Of a stretch of 64,000 nt of DNA, positions 1-11,402 are shown in pieces. A program made the position numbers and the translations under genes. This stretch comes from Fomitopsis serialis (Eukaryota; Basidiomycota; Agaricomycetes; Polyporales; Fomitopsidaceae). The stretch is from contig NW_025955086.1 of assembly GCF_022376445.1 (NCBI RefSeq), positions 57,782 to 121,781 of the forward strand, written 5' to 3'. How positions within the stretch are numbered: the first letter of the stretch is position 1; every line of letters starts with the position of its first letter. The notes below the pieces were generated by a model. It was not told where the DNA came from. It worked only from the letters and a program-made list of their open reading frames with translations, and did not search any database.

Positions 1-600
1 TGCGGTATGCTGCTGACCAACAAGACCAAGGTTATACTCGCGAGAGGTTATGATGGACCCAGCGAGGAGAACCTGTACGGGTGCGCTATAGGCCGTGAGC
101 CGACTGGGATGTCGAGGCAGGCTATAACAGCCCGCGCAGGAGTTAGCTGCCATCGAGTGTTAGTGGTTCCAATGTCTAATGCGGTGCTTCACAGATGATG
201 GAGGTACAGGGGTTCAAAGTGCATATCCTCACGAGTGCGAAGACAGCGCTGGAGCCCGGCTGCCCCATTCGCGGGATTGTCGCCTTCATGCCCGCCTCGA
301 CGCAGGCTGTTTGGTCTCGAAACCCGCACTATAGTGACAGGGCCGGACAACCTGTTCCTGCACCGGATCGCGGTACGCTAGACATCGGTCGCGAGATCCC
401 ATACATTCACCCCGCGCCGGTTCTCAACGTTGCGTACCGCTCTTGCCAGCGCGCTTTCCGCCGCAGGTAAATAGCGCAAGAGCTTGAGAAAAGTGCCAGT
501 TGCTGCAGAGCGAGGTCGAGTTTCGCAGCCGTTAGCTTGGGCGAAGCGTCTGTAGAGCTGTGCGGCTGGCGTACTGCGCAAAAGGCACATCTCGTGCATG
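1..600 (+). pseudogene. Fatty acid synthase alpha-chain 3' fragment (ketoacyl synthase region), copy A
   Basis: The translation carries the end of the ketoacyl-synthase region of fungal type I fatty acid synthase: 'GREPTGMSR' near 90-115, then 'SAKTALEPGCPIRGIVAF' near 235-290, 'PAPDRGTLDIGREIP' near 355-400, and 'LNVAYR..QRAFRRR' up to 468. In intact enzymes these form one open stretch just downstream of the condensing active site. Here the reading frame changes near 165-200, and stops follow at 469 and beyond, so the copy is dead. The left part lies outside the window. A weaker match to the following helical segment ('LLQSEVEF') runs to about 545. The same piece, diverged, lies at 36684-37260, where much more of the synthase is present. 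Assignment to this family is firm; which paralogue it came from cannot be said. Confidence 0.8.
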
Positions 601-998
601 CGCACGGAAGGCGCAGGGCTGCTCCAGCGGGTCACACTTAGGGAACACATTCCGGAACTCTGGATGCTACTTCGGTGATAGTAAGCACGTCCGTGCTCAC
701 GCGAACCGACAGTGCCGCCGTTTGACATTCTCGCAGCAGGGACGGTGCGCATTCCCGCAGCTTCTGCCTGCTCTCCTGTAGCGGGAAGGACCGTAGCCAC
801 ATCCAGACGCCGTCGGCTTTGACCCCGCCGCGGTGACGGTCACCGCTACCGAAGTCGCCGCAGCAGTCAGTACGTTCTCAAGCTGTTCTGCAGCACGCAA
901 TCCACTGGTGCTATTCTCCGTATTCTAGGCTACCGCGGCTTCGGGTGCAGCGGCAGCTGCCTCCGCTTCTTCCACGCTTGCCGCGTCACAGATCGGTG
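1..998 (+). repeat. Dispersed direct repeat, copy A (partner 36684-37747)
   Basis: Bases 1-998 align in the same orientation with 36684-37747, with many substitutions and small indels, including about 50 extra bases in the partner near 37500-37590. The repeat contains the fatty acid synthase tail and then several hundred bases that are not synthase. It ends at the Ala/Ser-rich stretch near 920-998, where the copies part company. The left boundary of this copy is the window edge. Because both copies share the junction between synthase and non-synthase sequence, they descend from one already rearranged unit. Confidence 0.75.
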
Positions 999-2299
999 AG
1001 GTGATAGAGACAGCGAGAGACGTACGAGAATAAGGTACCAAGAGAAAAGGATGTGGCGGGGCTGACGAGGCTGCCAGAAGGCCACAAAGGGTGGCAGCGC
1101 AGGTACCGAAAGAACGCAAGGGGGCGTAGACGATGACAGCGTGGTGGAGAGGTATACCTTGGGTATACCAATCAGAGCTTCCTCGACAGCGGCGTGGCTG
1201 CCCGAAGCTGCTCTGAACACATTCCAAACCCCGGTCCATGCCCAGGTGAGTGGCGATCCATGCGCGACCCGCTTCGCTGCTGTATGCTCACCACAACAGG
1301 CTTCGATCTATACGCTGTGAGTGCATATCATACGATGACAGGAACAGGCAGTATATGGACACTGACATCATTGATGCCCCCTTGTAGTACTCGATCTCAC
1401 TAGGCTCCTCGTGTCTGCTGCCGTTTACCTCTATTCGCTCGTCTCGCGCCCTTACTTGCATATCACCGCCACTGGTAGCAACACCTACGGTACCAGCCAG
1501 CACACCTGCCTGGGTAACCCAATCTATCGACGCGGATGATGTACTTGCGCCACCGGTGGCTGCCGGGGCCCACGTCGCTGTCCTCCAGTGTCGCGATCCG
1601 GGTATTGAGTCCACGAGGGATGTCTTACCATCAAGCGGTGATCTCAGCATTTAATCCCCATGTTCCCGCCGTTGATCACCGCTGTGGGCGCCTTATATGG
1701 CCGCCACGTGCATGTGCAGGCTGATAAAACGTTACCTGCCGACTGAAATGGGTGCTTATTGATAGTGCTGTACAGTGCATTGCCGTTGAAGATCGCGAGG
1801 TCTTGCTGCGTGAGTCGGCTCGATGTTGAGCCTTACCAGCGGACTGGCTGATGCAAGCCTGCTTGATTTAGGCTGGTTCCTCTTGCTGTACCACCCTTCC
1901 GCCGCGCATCCTGCCGTTGCGTTCATGTCCGCCGTCCCCGCCGCCATCAACGGCAGCTGCAAACCTCATGGCACCACCCCTTGCGGGCTGCGCAGTTCGT
2001 GGAGAGGATTACCCAAACAGGTAGTATGTCAATCTGGTTGTTGAGACCTTGAGGATGGTCTTTGAATGCCGGCATAGAAAGCCGCGGCGTGGGCAGAGCG
2101 GGTCGCAAAACTCATGGAGAACTTGGAGTGCAAGCTGGGCGTCTTCACTGAGTCCGAGACTGCTCGAACGACGGGCAGGTCATTGAGATTTATCGGATGA
2201 TATGCCAGCTTAAGGCAGAGTAGCTACTTCGTCTCTGCGTGGTAACTAGTGCTGACCGGATCGCAGGGATCTCAAACCTGAGTCCTGTGGCACCGAGCC
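999..2299. other. No recognisable gene
   Basis: Open frames here are short and none gives a family motif or a convincing intron-exon chain. A Gly/Ala/Thr-rich frame on the minus strand (1288-1650) and a short hydrophobic frame on the plus strand (1823-2044) are present but look like by-products of composition. Nothing further is claimed. Confidence 0.4.
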
Positions 2300-2640
2300 G
2301 CTCCAAGCGGTAGGGTTTGTCTACGTCTCGAAGTCGAAGCAATACCTCGCCTCGAATCAGACCTTCCTTGGCGTCGGCGGGTGGCTGCACCACGTGCAGG
2401 GCAAGTACCACGCCTTCAGCGAAACGTGCGTGTCCCATACTGTTCCCCTCCTTGCCTTCTATGGAGAAAAGGTTCGCTCGTGCAGGACGTCGACGCTACG
2501 TGCGGCGATGGACTCGAAGAATGTGTTCGAGTAGGTCCCAGGCTTCAGAGAAGGGCAATCTCTCGCCGGAGGAGCGGCAGCGGCTGAGGAGCAGGCGGCG
2601 GAGACTCTGTTCAAGTTCGTGGTCCGTCAGACAGCTTACT
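2300..2640 (+). pseudogene. DnaJ-X domain (Caj1-like J-protein) fragment
   Basis: A short exon reads 'LQAVGFVYVSKSKQYLAS', then 'FLGVGGWLHHVQGKYHAF' and 'SET', the signature of the DnaJ-X domain of fungal Caj1-type J-proteins, which work as Hsp70 co-chaperones. A normal intron (donor gtgcgt after 'SET', acceptor near 2486) joins it to 'STLRAAMDSKNVFE'. The next codon is TAG where the family normally has Gln, a C-to-T change. One base later the frame slips: 'SEKGNLSPEERQRL' is read in the +1 frame near 2545-2590. The J domain, the upstream half and the rest of DnaJ-X are missing. It is therefore a small genomic fragment that kept an intron. The neighbours are repeats and unrelated debris. Confidence 0.7.
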
Positions 2641-2649
2641 CGCTGAATA

Positions 2650-3272
2650 GCTCAGAGACACTACGCAAACCGTAGGAAACAGGATCACCGGAGAGAAACA
2701 GGCGCGCGTGTTCTCGCAGTGCTTCAATGGCAGTAGGCTTGCATCGAACTCAATATTCGCAGTGACAACATAAGCTTGAGATAAATGCGAGAGCACGGTG
2801 GATTGCGACCCGTTGGGTTGTCGGAAGACAGATATATCCTAGTATAGTAGATATTAGCACCTTGATATATATCTTCGCCATCTGTTTTATCGACTGGCAC
2901 CTGAATCGTAACAATGGTTCAAGTAAGTCTCATTGTCCAGCTGCTTCACGGCCTCGCTGCCTAACTGCCTCGTAGCTGCCGCCGAGGGTGCAAGTGTATA
3001 GCCACTGCCAATAATCACCGCAACAGCATCCCAATCCAAAACTATTGCATCGTCTCGCCGCGCAGGAGCACATTTATCGGCGCTGGCGGGCTCGAAAGTG
3101 ACTCGCTCAGAAGGGTGTCCCAAGATCCAAGATCTCGATATATCAAGATCTGTCCCGATTCGTTGCGCGGGCACGTATACGTACTCGAGTGCGTGCTAGA
3201 GCACTCACCAGGCGCTCACCTGCAGCTTAAGAAGGGGGCTCATCCTCAACATGCCCACCACGTACGTCCGCT
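2650..3272. other. Intergenic, locally AT-rich
   Basis: No gene seen. A run of TATA-like sequence (about 2830-2880) stands out against the GC-rich surroundings and lies about 400 bases before the coiled-coil gene at 3273. It could be promoter sequence, but there is no direct support. Confidence 0.3.
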
Positions 3273-4311
3273 ATGCACGGCAAGACTCTCCCTCCCTCTA
3301 CCGTCAACCCCGCTGGACTTCAGTCCATGAAGGACTTCCTCGACCACGGTGGCATGAGCGCCAGTGTCGTTCGGCCTGTCCGACTCTCTGAGGAGTTAGA
3401 CCGCCTGCGTGATGAGAACGCGAGGCTCCGCTCAGCCGTATCGACGCGAGAAGCCGAGCTCACCGCCCTGCGAGCGGCCGAACAGAAACGCAACGAACAA
3501 TGTATGTCGCATGCTTTAATGGATTACATTCAGTGAACGTAATTTCCCAATAGTTCGCTTCGAATTCAGGCCATCGTCAGCTCGCAAGCTAATTTCCGCC
3601 GTCGCTACCCCTTCCGGGGCACTCCAGTCCCCTTTCGTCTCGCCGCTGAAGTCCGTCACTCTCGGGGACTGCTCCCCGCTTGCGCCAAAGACGACGTCAG
3701 GCCCGGGGGTGCCTGGGTGTGCGAGGGCTGATGCGCAGATGCCCACGACTGGTGACACGTCCACCGCGCTTGCGTCTAGGGTCCCTTTGCTTAAAAAGGC
3801 TCGCATCGCTACGACAGCGGAAGCAATGCCCATCCAGGGTACCGCGAGTGCTCCGCGGGTCGAGGCGCCACTGGGCGTACTGACAGCTCCACCCCCTCGT
3901 GCGTTGATGAACGTGTCAGCGACGAAAATTCCCTTCGGCTTGCCGGTCACAGGTATCCCTAAACTCACGCGCACTGCACCGATGCGTCCCAACTCGCCGA
4001 TCTCCGTCTCCTCGGGATCATCGGAGGCCCCGTCTTCGCGCGCGACATCTCCTGGCTCATCCGTACATGCGCCGCCGCCGTTCGAGCGTCTGCTGGTTGT
4101 CCCTGGCTTCGGCCCCCGGTCTGCACGTTACCTTGTCAAAATTGGCCAAACGAAGTTTGCCAATAATGCTGTGGAACTTGTATCAAGGCAGTATGCCTTG
4201 GTCCTCTGGCCGGCCGAGCTGCGGCGTTTGCTTGACATCACCGAAGAGCAGGCTAGGGAGCTGGTGATTGCGATGAGGGCTGACATTCTGGAACGAGGCT
4301 TGGTGCAGTGA
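3273..4311 (+). CDS. Hypothetical coiled-coil protein, two exons
   Basis: The proposed coding sequence is 3273-3501 joined to 3554-4311, 987 nt, 328 residues. The intron starts gtatgt, ends caatag and keeps phase exactly, joining '..EQKRNEQ' to 'FRFEFRPSSARKL'. Residues around 35-75 form a charged coiled coil ('LSEELDRLRDENARLRSAV'). The middle is a low-complexity Pro/Ser/Ala linker. The C-terminus (about 255-328) is compact: 'ERLLVVPGFGPRSARYLV' and then a helical end 'LDITEEQARELVIAMRADI'. I do not recognise a family. A start at the in-frame Met codon at 3327 is also possible. The absence of any stop across two exons argues for a live gene, unusual among its broken neighbours. Confidence 0.6.
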
Positions 4312-4428
4312 AAATTGTCGTGTGTGTTATGTTCTGCTGATTGTCGTAATGTCGCAATTTGAATACCATTGCATCATGCAAGGCAGTAATTTCATACGAG
4401 TTTCCGTGTCCCTCGGGCGTGTTTATGA

Positions 4429-4742
4429 ATGGCTGGCTGCATGAGCGGCAAATCCCTATGTCTAACTTTTGGTAAAGGCCCTTCAATGCGACTCCGCGTG
4501 TGCGATCTAACATAGGTTCCTGTTAGATCTGTCCACTCCAATGCAGAAGCAATGGCGTATGTTCTCCGCGGTCAGCATGCGGCATGAAGATGAAATTGCC
4601 AATGGCTGGCTGCGCGAACAGCCAGCCCACCTTCCATTTCGGTAAAGGCCGTTCACTGTGACCTCGCAAGTGCGATCTGATTTACGTTCCTGCCAGATCT
4701 ATTCGCTCCAATGCTCACCAAAATGGTACACATTCTCCGCGG
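4429..4742 (+). repeat. Two-unit direct tandem repeat, period about 173 bases
   Basis: Unit A (4429-4571) and unit B (4602-4742) share 'ATGGCTGGCTGC', 'GGTAAAGGCC', 'AGATCT', 'CTCCAATGC' and 'TTCTCCGCGG' in the same order with many substitutions between. No coding sense is apparent. The rest of 4312-5200 shows no gene. Confidence 0.6.
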
Positions 4743-5219
4743 ATTGCACTCAAGGTACGGCATATGTGAAAAATATCTGAATCTAACTCACACCCTGTTT
4801 CATCTGCTGCACTAGCTGAGGCGCCGATTGCGCGAAATCGCAGTCGAACAAGAAATGCCGCCATGCATCGACAGAGGGCGGTGCCTACCAGCCGGCCAAG
4901 TCGGACGACTTGATTCCCAGAGACGTTCATCCCATGATGGCCGCGAGGCCTAGAGCTGTTCGTCAAAGCCCCGTGTCTGTCCTTCTCCCCAGTCGAACTC
5001 TGCTTCTTCCACATGGCACAGAAAGTCAACTCCGCCGTCACTATCGCACCGGCTGAAGTGAACCAATCCGCGTGTCGATTGCCTAAAATTGCCCGTCTTC
5101 GCAGCGGGACTCTGCCGCTGCACGCAGCACATCGCATTGAGAAGCAATGGAAGATCGAGGCCGACCCCGAGGCATGATACAATCACTCTACCCCGGTGGC
5201 CGCGAAGATGGAGGAGGGT

Positions 5220-6155
5220 TATGGCCAACCGCAATCCCATTCCTCAGCCCGATGTTCCAGGCCGGCGCGAAGGTTACCGAATCCCGCAAGCCCAACGCGT
5301 TTGTTCAAATCATCGTATGAATAAGGTGCACGTGAATGAAGGTGAGCAAACTTAAGTATCACACGAGGCTACGTTCACGATTCGTGCCTCAGATCTTCCC
5401 ATAGTAGGCAACCGCAAAAACCTTGGCGGAGTTCAGATCGAGGTTCGTGAAGAGTACCATGATCTCACCGACGCGCAGAAAGAGTACATGGAGGAGCTTC
5501 TGAATGACCGCGAGTCATCTCTCCATGGAGCGACTCTGGCTTCTCGCGGACGACTGAAGATCCTCTATTCGACTGTCACCAAGATCGACAAGCGACGTTC
5601 CACTTCGATCCTATCTGGTTCTTCACCGACAAGACAATCCCTTGCTTCTTGACGCACAATGTACGCGTGGCAAGTGGTGGAGCGAGAAGATCGGTGCACT
5701 TCGTGTTGACGAAGTGCGGTCTTCGGAGTGAGTATTGTGTACTCTTTCTTGTGCACATTATTGACTTGGTGCTCAGGAATGGCGAAAACCTCGAAGCTCA
5801 AGAGAAGGCAACTGAAGATTCAGATCCAAGACAGGATACGTGAACTCCTCGGTAACTATGCAATGTACTCGTCTTCCGCCACGCTCATCGTAATCGACAC
5901 CAGTTGCCATCACCAAGGATTCGAAGCTCAGATGCAATACAATCATTTCGAGCGCGACATTATTATGTACGCCTCCCAAGCGACATCGGCGGACGGTAAT
6001 GTCAATTGCCAAGTTGATTTACACCGCCTTACCCTTGGTCTGCGCACGCCAGCATGTCCTCATGACGGCGGCGCGTTCCTATGCTTACAGACGACGCGGG
6101 AAAGTGATATTTGTGAGTCGATGGAGAACCAGAACAGGCGTGGGATCGCTTAGAA
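5220..6155 (+). pseudogene. Degenerate coding remnant, possibly transposon-associated
   Basis: Several non-contiguous frames read like protein: 'MANRNPIPQPDVPGRREGYR' at 5221, 'VREEYHDLTDAQKEYMEELL' near 5445-5505, and a 5728-6153 frame containing 'LKIQIQDRIRELLGNYAMYS'. The second piece resembles the HMG-box-like 'E..LT..EK....' stretch found in multicopy agaricomycete hypothetical proteins. That is a resemblance from memory, not a search result. The pieces are in different frames, and no set of introns was found that joins them cleanly. Alternative: several unrelated fragments. Identity unknown. Confidence 0.3.
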
Positions 6156-6616
6156 AGGGAGATGTCCTGGAGCACTGTGCAGCAGAAATAGAGAATAATC
6201 ATTAGGCTATCTTACAACTATATATCGACTTTATGTCCAGTACTTCTTGCGTTCAGAGATCCTGTTTTCTATCTATGCCAACTAAGCAGGCCGTAATGGA
6301 GACTGTATCAGAACAGCCAGAAGATGAGAGGAGCAGCGTACAACAAACGAGTCCGATGAGAAACTATACGGCATATGATTCATATACAGAACGATTTGCA
6401 TATTATATACGAGGTCCGAGTCGTTGGGCAAAGATCCGTGGTCATGTGGGGAGTGTGTACGAAGATGCGATCATACCTCGACGAGTTCGCAGAACACACC
6501 GAGTCCGTTTAGTCAGGGCATGTGCGTGCACAGGCTATGGCAGGGAAGAGCAGTGCACCAGTGAATACTGATACTTCGACAGTGGCGCCGCGAACAGGGA
6601 CCGCTGCCACTGTCAC
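6156..6616. other. No recognisable gene
   Basis: Short frames only. This lies immediately downstream of the F-box gene's stop codon on the minus strand and may include its 3' untranslated region. Confidence 0.3.
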
Positions 6617-8059
6617 TCAGACACCGCTCATGCGGCGGACTGCAGGCGCGCCGTGTCTTTGCGACGAGGCGAGAGTCGGGAGCCCAATCCGTGGGTCGCG
6701 TGGAGACGACTGCTTATGTGCGCGTGCGTGTTGGGGCTTCGCGCGGCTGTGCTGGGAAAGGTGTTGGTAAGGAGCAGGCGAAGGAGCATGGTACGGCGCG
6801 TGCGCGTACGCATTGGGCCAATGTGCAGGGAATGCAGAGACAGAGGCAGGGGACATGAATCCAGGGCTCGGCAGGCTAGACGAGCCGGGCCAGCAACGCG
6901 AGCGCGCTGGCGACTCCACCGGCAGCTCAGGCGTGCCCGTTGTAATGAGCTCCATCAGACGCGGGTACTTGCGCGCCTCGGTCATAAACAGCTGCGACGC
7001 GACGAGCTCCGACCGAGGCCCTATGTGGATGCGCTCGAGCGAGGGATTCTGGGAGATCTATCGAGACGTCAGATAAGCGAGCTCAGCACACTTGTACGAG
7101 AAGCACACACCTCGAGCAGCGCGGTGTTCCAGACAGTGGGCAGGAGCGCGCTGACCGTCCGGAGTCTCGGAGCGGAGGCAAGCGACGCGGCAAATGACGC
7201 CGACGCGGGCGAGGGCGAGAAGCGGAAAGCGATTTGTACGCATTCCTGCGATGGTGAGAACCGTGTCAGTTTGAACAACAAACGATCGCAGTCGAGAATG
7301 CAACTAGTCCTCTTCTGGGCTGCATCGAGTCGCCGATCACCCGAAACGGCAAGGCGAAGACATAATTCCCATGCATACCATATCGTAGCGGCATTGGCAT
7401 AGACAAATCCGAGACAAATTCGAGGACACGGTGGGGACCAACCAGACAAGCGGAACAAAAGTATCAGGACTCACAAGATACTTCCAGCGCCGGATAGCCT
7501 TGCCGAGCTCCTCAAAGATGTGCGTCGGACCAGGCAGGGTCAAGTACGCGTTCTTGCGGATGACGAGGTTCCGTAGCCGATGCATGCATGAGAGGCTGGT
7601 GCAGAAGCGTACGACCGCCGCGTCAACGGTTGGCGGTCGCTGCGAGCTCACTATTGGCGCAGGCGGGCCAGAGGGACCGCTGTCGACGGTCATGTCGAAC
7701 TCCTCGAGAGCAGGGCAAAATCGGACAACATCCGGGAGAATCTGATAAGTGCCCTCAACGCGGATGCTGCGTACCCAACGGCCGAGCTCTGGATTCGTGC
7801 ATAGGCTGTAGGCGAGCGTCGCAGTCTGTCTGTCGGAGCGGAGGACGATGTGGCGGTAGAATGCAGGTGTCGCGATCCGGAGCCACTTCCGCGATACCAG
7901 GAGGGACGTGGCATGAGGTGCAATGCCCGACTTCGTAGCATTGGGAGTCGCCACATGCCAGGACGGACGATGGGGCGCGGATGGCGAGGAAGGGGTAACG
8001 GCAAAGGCGAGGATGCGCTCCAGGAGCTCCTCGGGCATGGTCGACAGTGTGAGACGCAT
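6617..8059 (-). CDS. F-box protein, three exons
   Basis: On the minus strand, exons 8059-7475, 7245-7111 and 7057-6617 give 1161 nt, 386 residues, with both introns in phase (229 nt and 53 nt). The N-terminus has the F-box signature 'MPEELLERILAFAV', and 'HATSLLVSRKWLRIATPAFY' follows at about residue 50, typical of agaricomycete F-box proteins. These usually recruit substrates to SCF ubiquitin ligases through Skp1. The later exons read 'WKYLECVQIAFRFSPSP', 'APRLRTVSALLPTVWN', then 'NPSLERIHIGP' and 'FMTEARKYPRLMELITTGTP', the usual C-terminal leucine-rich-like part. A low-complexity tail follows. The first intron is long for this genome and might hide a small exon. A 54-base stretch of exon 1 is copied in inverted orientation at 8996-9049. 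Confidence 0.75.
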
Positions 8060-8995
8060 ATTGATGGTAGATTAGAGGCTCTAGGTGGGATAGGGGGTCA
8101 TGGAGTGCCGCAGGTTATATGGGATAGCAAAATCTTGAACCGAGTATGACGCGAAACAGGAAGGCCAATGACACTGTATGATTTAGCGCCTGAGGGAGGT
8201 TGCCCTAACGCCGCGCCTATACAACTGATTGCAGGCGCTGTATAGGCCCCGCTAGCCCGCCACTCGTCCTCCATTCATGACCGTAGCGCGGGCCTAGTGG
8301 GAGCAACGCCATGGGTGCACAACCCGTGGCGTCAAGTAGCCCATCCTCGTTGTGTAGTCGGTCGTGAGCTGAGCCTGATCATACCGGGCAATACGGCATC
8401 TCGCCGTCAGTCAAATGCCCTGATACAACGAGCTCAAAATGACGGATGACAGCGCAGTCAAGCATTGTCTGTTCTCCAGCGGGACGGCGGGTTGTACAGC
8501 GGTGACAACGCAAATGCAGGGTGGACAGCGGTGACTACGCGAATGCGGGATGTACTCACCAGTTCAATGTCTAGTGGGGGATTGACTGTCGACCAGCGAG
8601 CCTGTGTCTAGATTGCACGGGCTGGATAGGGAGCCATCCGTGCGCCGGTCCTGCTGCTTGCGGGTGTTCGCTGACTCGTCTAGACTGTCGAGTCTCGTGA
8701 CTCTGCGCTCTTGCGACTGTCGATACGGCTTTCCTGAGACCTTCCCTACGGTGATTTTTATGCGTAGATCCCGATAACGAGGTCGGCATGGCCATAGAAC
8801 AAGTCCTGAGCGAGGCATCGAGTGTTGTGTGAAGGCGACGGTCGCGAGACGCGAGGTGGCTGAGGCGTGTGGCGCGAGACCTTCATCCACGGACTAGCGG
8901 GTAACAGTACTTAGTAGGTGCGGCGGCGATGTGTATGACAAGGATCGACGACGCAAACTTGCCCGTTGCCTTCAAGTCTTTTGTATTATTCCACT
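8060..8995. other. No recognisable gene; upstream of the F-box gene
   Basis: Short frames only. The part adjoining 8060 should hold the promoter of the minus-strand F-box gene, but no specific element can be pointed to. Confidence 0.3.
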
Positions 8996-9049
8996 ACGTC
9001 CCTCCTGGTATCGCGGAAGTGGCTCCGGATCGCGACACCTGCATTCTAC
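8996..9049 (+). repeat. 54-base perfect inverted copy of F-box exon 1 (7856-7909)
   Basis: The plus strand here is identical over 54 bases to the reverse complement of 7856-7909 and encodes 'TSLLVSRKWLRIATPAFY' before running into unrelated sequence. The two arms are about 1.1 kb apart. No other part of the F-box gene is copied here. Confidence 0.85.
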
Positions 9050-9229
9050 GAAAAACCACGCGAGGAGGCGGCTTGTTCTGAACCTACATTGTAAGTGCCT
9101 TCTCGCCCTTGCCTTCCCGTCTGCTTTCTCGCCCTGGACAAGTGATACCGTATTAGACGAATGCACGATGTGCTACCTTAATCAATACAAGGATCACAGT
9201 TTCTATAATCTGTGCTAGCATCCCTACGA

Positions 9230-9990
9230 TACACGGTCTTCTATGCAATGCAACCCAATTCTCTGGGTTGTCGCCAATCTCGTCAGAATAAACGAACATG
9301 CGAGGCATCGGCAGCTGGTCCTGGCCTCGCCAGTGTCCCGCTTCTCCGGCGAAGAACTCTGGGCTTGTGAGGACCGCGCTGGTTTCTGTACAAATGCGGA
9401 GGTAGCGCAGCTTCGGAGTCGCTGGATGCGTGTGCCTTCAGTGAGAGCGGGTGAGCAGGTGCGGGGCGGTCAGTGAACGGGCGACGCACCGCGAGAGTGA
9501 CAGACAACGGTGAGTTTGCAAAGCCATACAGATATGGAATGAGGCAGTGAGAGGGGGCGAGCATATGCGCATAGAGTCGCCGGCCGAGCACGACATGCGG
9601 AGTCGCGTCCCAGTGCGACGTCGAACACAGCGTCGTCCAGTCGACCGGCCGACAGCCTGCCTGCGGCGGGCCTTCAAGATGCGACGCGATGCTACTCGCG
9701 CTCTCAATCCTCCCCCTGCCTTTCTTCACCGTCAACCAGCACCACCAGCACCCTCTATCAATGTCCTCGTCCAAATCCCCGTCCACCGCACCCTCACGGA
9801 CACCCAATCCCGCAATGTTCGCGAACGAGACGCAGCCATCCATCGCGCGGCACTGCTCCGCGGCGGTACGTGCGCTGAACGGCGGGGTGGGTGGTGGAGT
9901 GAGCGGACTGCGACGGCGAGTGCATTGTTGTTGTCCAAGTCGGTGATAGCATGGCAGGTACTTCCAGCGCTGGAAAGTTGCGGACGGAAG
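9230..9990 (-). pseudogene. F-box/LRR-like protein fragment
   Basis: On the minus strand near 9425-9243 one frame reads 'TPKLRYLRICTETSAVL', 'SPEFFAGEAGHWRGQDQL' and 'MPRMFVYSDEIGDNP', which looks like the leucine-rich-like C-terminal part of agaricomycete F-box proteins. Upstream on the same strand, near 9960, 'QRWKYL' recalls the 'RRWKYL' element of the intact F-box gene at 6617-8059. Stops and frame changes lie between. No F-box itself was found. The assignment is tentative; these proteins are fast-evolving and the match is by style more than by fixed motif. Confidence 0.35.
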
Positions 9991-9999
9991 TCAGCTGCG

Positions 10000-11215
10000 A
10001 GGGTTGACGCAGAGGAGAGGCTGAAGGCGGACGTCCGGACGCAAGGGGAGGGTCACTGAACAGTGACAGCGACGCAGCAACCGCGAGAGTGAGTGCACGT
10101 GATGCCTCGTGCCCGAGGCGCTTAGCACTTTCCGGGTTCTCGCGAGTTGCAACCTCCACGTCGACGCGACGGCGACACAACTTCAACACCGTGCGGTAGC
10201 AAAGCCCACACAAAATGCGACGGGGGAGCGAGGGCAACACGGAGTCGGGGAAACCGGGCCAGGGCAGGATCAGTACAGGTGAGTGCGATGCCTGCCCTTT
10301 TCAAACTTGCGCACGCGTGCACCTGCTCGCCCGCCCGTCTTGCTCGTCTGCCCACCCTCGCCTCTTGCTGGCCCACATGTTGACCTACTTACTTACTCGC
10401 GTGCTCATCCACCCACTCTCGTGCACCCTCTCCCTAGCTCGCTGCTCGACCACCATTCTTACTGGTTCGCTCTCGCCCGTTCTTGCTTGCTTACCCTTAA
10501 CCTCTTGTTAGCTCACGCGTCTGCCGCTTGCTCACCCACTCGCTTGCGTGCTCTCGTCCGTCGAGAGTCAACATGTCACTCGCTCGCCCATCACTCCCGC
10601 GCTCCTCCGTCTTCCGCTCAATCGCCTCCCCTAAACCCATTCTTCACGCCCTCCTTTGCCTGCTCCATCACGCCCTTCACGCCCTTCACTCTTCTGCCCA
10701 TCGCCGTTGCCTCCCTCTTCCATTCCCCATCATCAAACCGCCCCGCGACTCACTCGCTCAGCATCCCCTTCGGCCCGCGCTTCTTGCCCCCCAGCGCCTG
10801 CACCTCCGCGCCCATCGCGAACTGCGCCTCCCCCTCCCGCCTCACCACGCCCGACCCCGTCGCACACCAGCTGCCCGACACGCCCGTACCCTCGACGTCC
10901 TTCCGCAGGTGCCCGAGCTCGTTCCAGAACCCCGCGACGAGCGCCTGAGCCCTGCATCCTCAAACACGTCCGCACGCTTCCCGACATCCCACGGGAGTGC
11001 GTTTGCTACTGCTCGAGCACCTCCCGCAGCACTGGCCTGCTCATCTTCCCACCGTCTCGCCCGCTCGCCTTCCCGTCTTCCCGCTCACTCGCCCTACCTC
11101 TCATCTCGCTCACTGGTCCACCCACGTGCTCGCTTGTCTGTCCACTCGCTCGGAGTGGCCATTTCTGTGTTTGCAACCTATTGTCTTGCTAACTTGTCAA
11201 TGGGACTATCACTGA
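10000..11215. other. Pyrimidine-rich low-complexity region with a coding-like minus-strand stretch
   Basis: Plus-strand 10300-10570 and 11030-11160 are strings of CTCGCC/CCCGTC/CTTGCT-like words, giving long Pro/Ser/Leu or Arg/His frames in several phases that should not be read as genes. Between about 10970 and 10765 the minus strand reads 'FWNELGHLRKDVEGTGV' and 'SGSWCATGSGVVRREGEA', ending at 'KRGPKGMLSE' where a gtgagt donor follows. This looks like a real exon of an unidentified protein, but no partner exon was secured. Confidence 0.4.
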
Positions 11216-11402
11216 TCGTGAACACTCCTAGGTTGGTGCGAGCAGGAAGGCGAAGGTGCTCGCGCGGTTCATGACGCCTTCGGAGTACGACGCGAGTCAA
11301 TACTGACTGATGCTCATGCTCACGAACGTGCCGCTCGAGACGTGGCACATGGACGCCACAGACGAGGAGACACTGTGGGCACAAGAGGCTAGAGAAGGAT
11401 AA
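11216..11402 (+). pseudogene. Short coding-like fragment, unidentified
   Basis: One frame reads 'ASRKAKVLARFMTPSEYDAS', then a TGA at about 11304, then 'LMLMLTNVPLETWHMDATDE' and 'TLWAQEAREG' to a TAA at 11400. The regular composition suggests the 3' end of a gene broken by a nonsense codon. No family recognised. Confidence 0.25.

Noticed and set aside
10283..11274. Overlapping 178-248-residue plus-strand frames as genes
   Set aside because: They come from pyrimidine-rich low-complexity DNA open in several phases at once and have no motif or splice structure.
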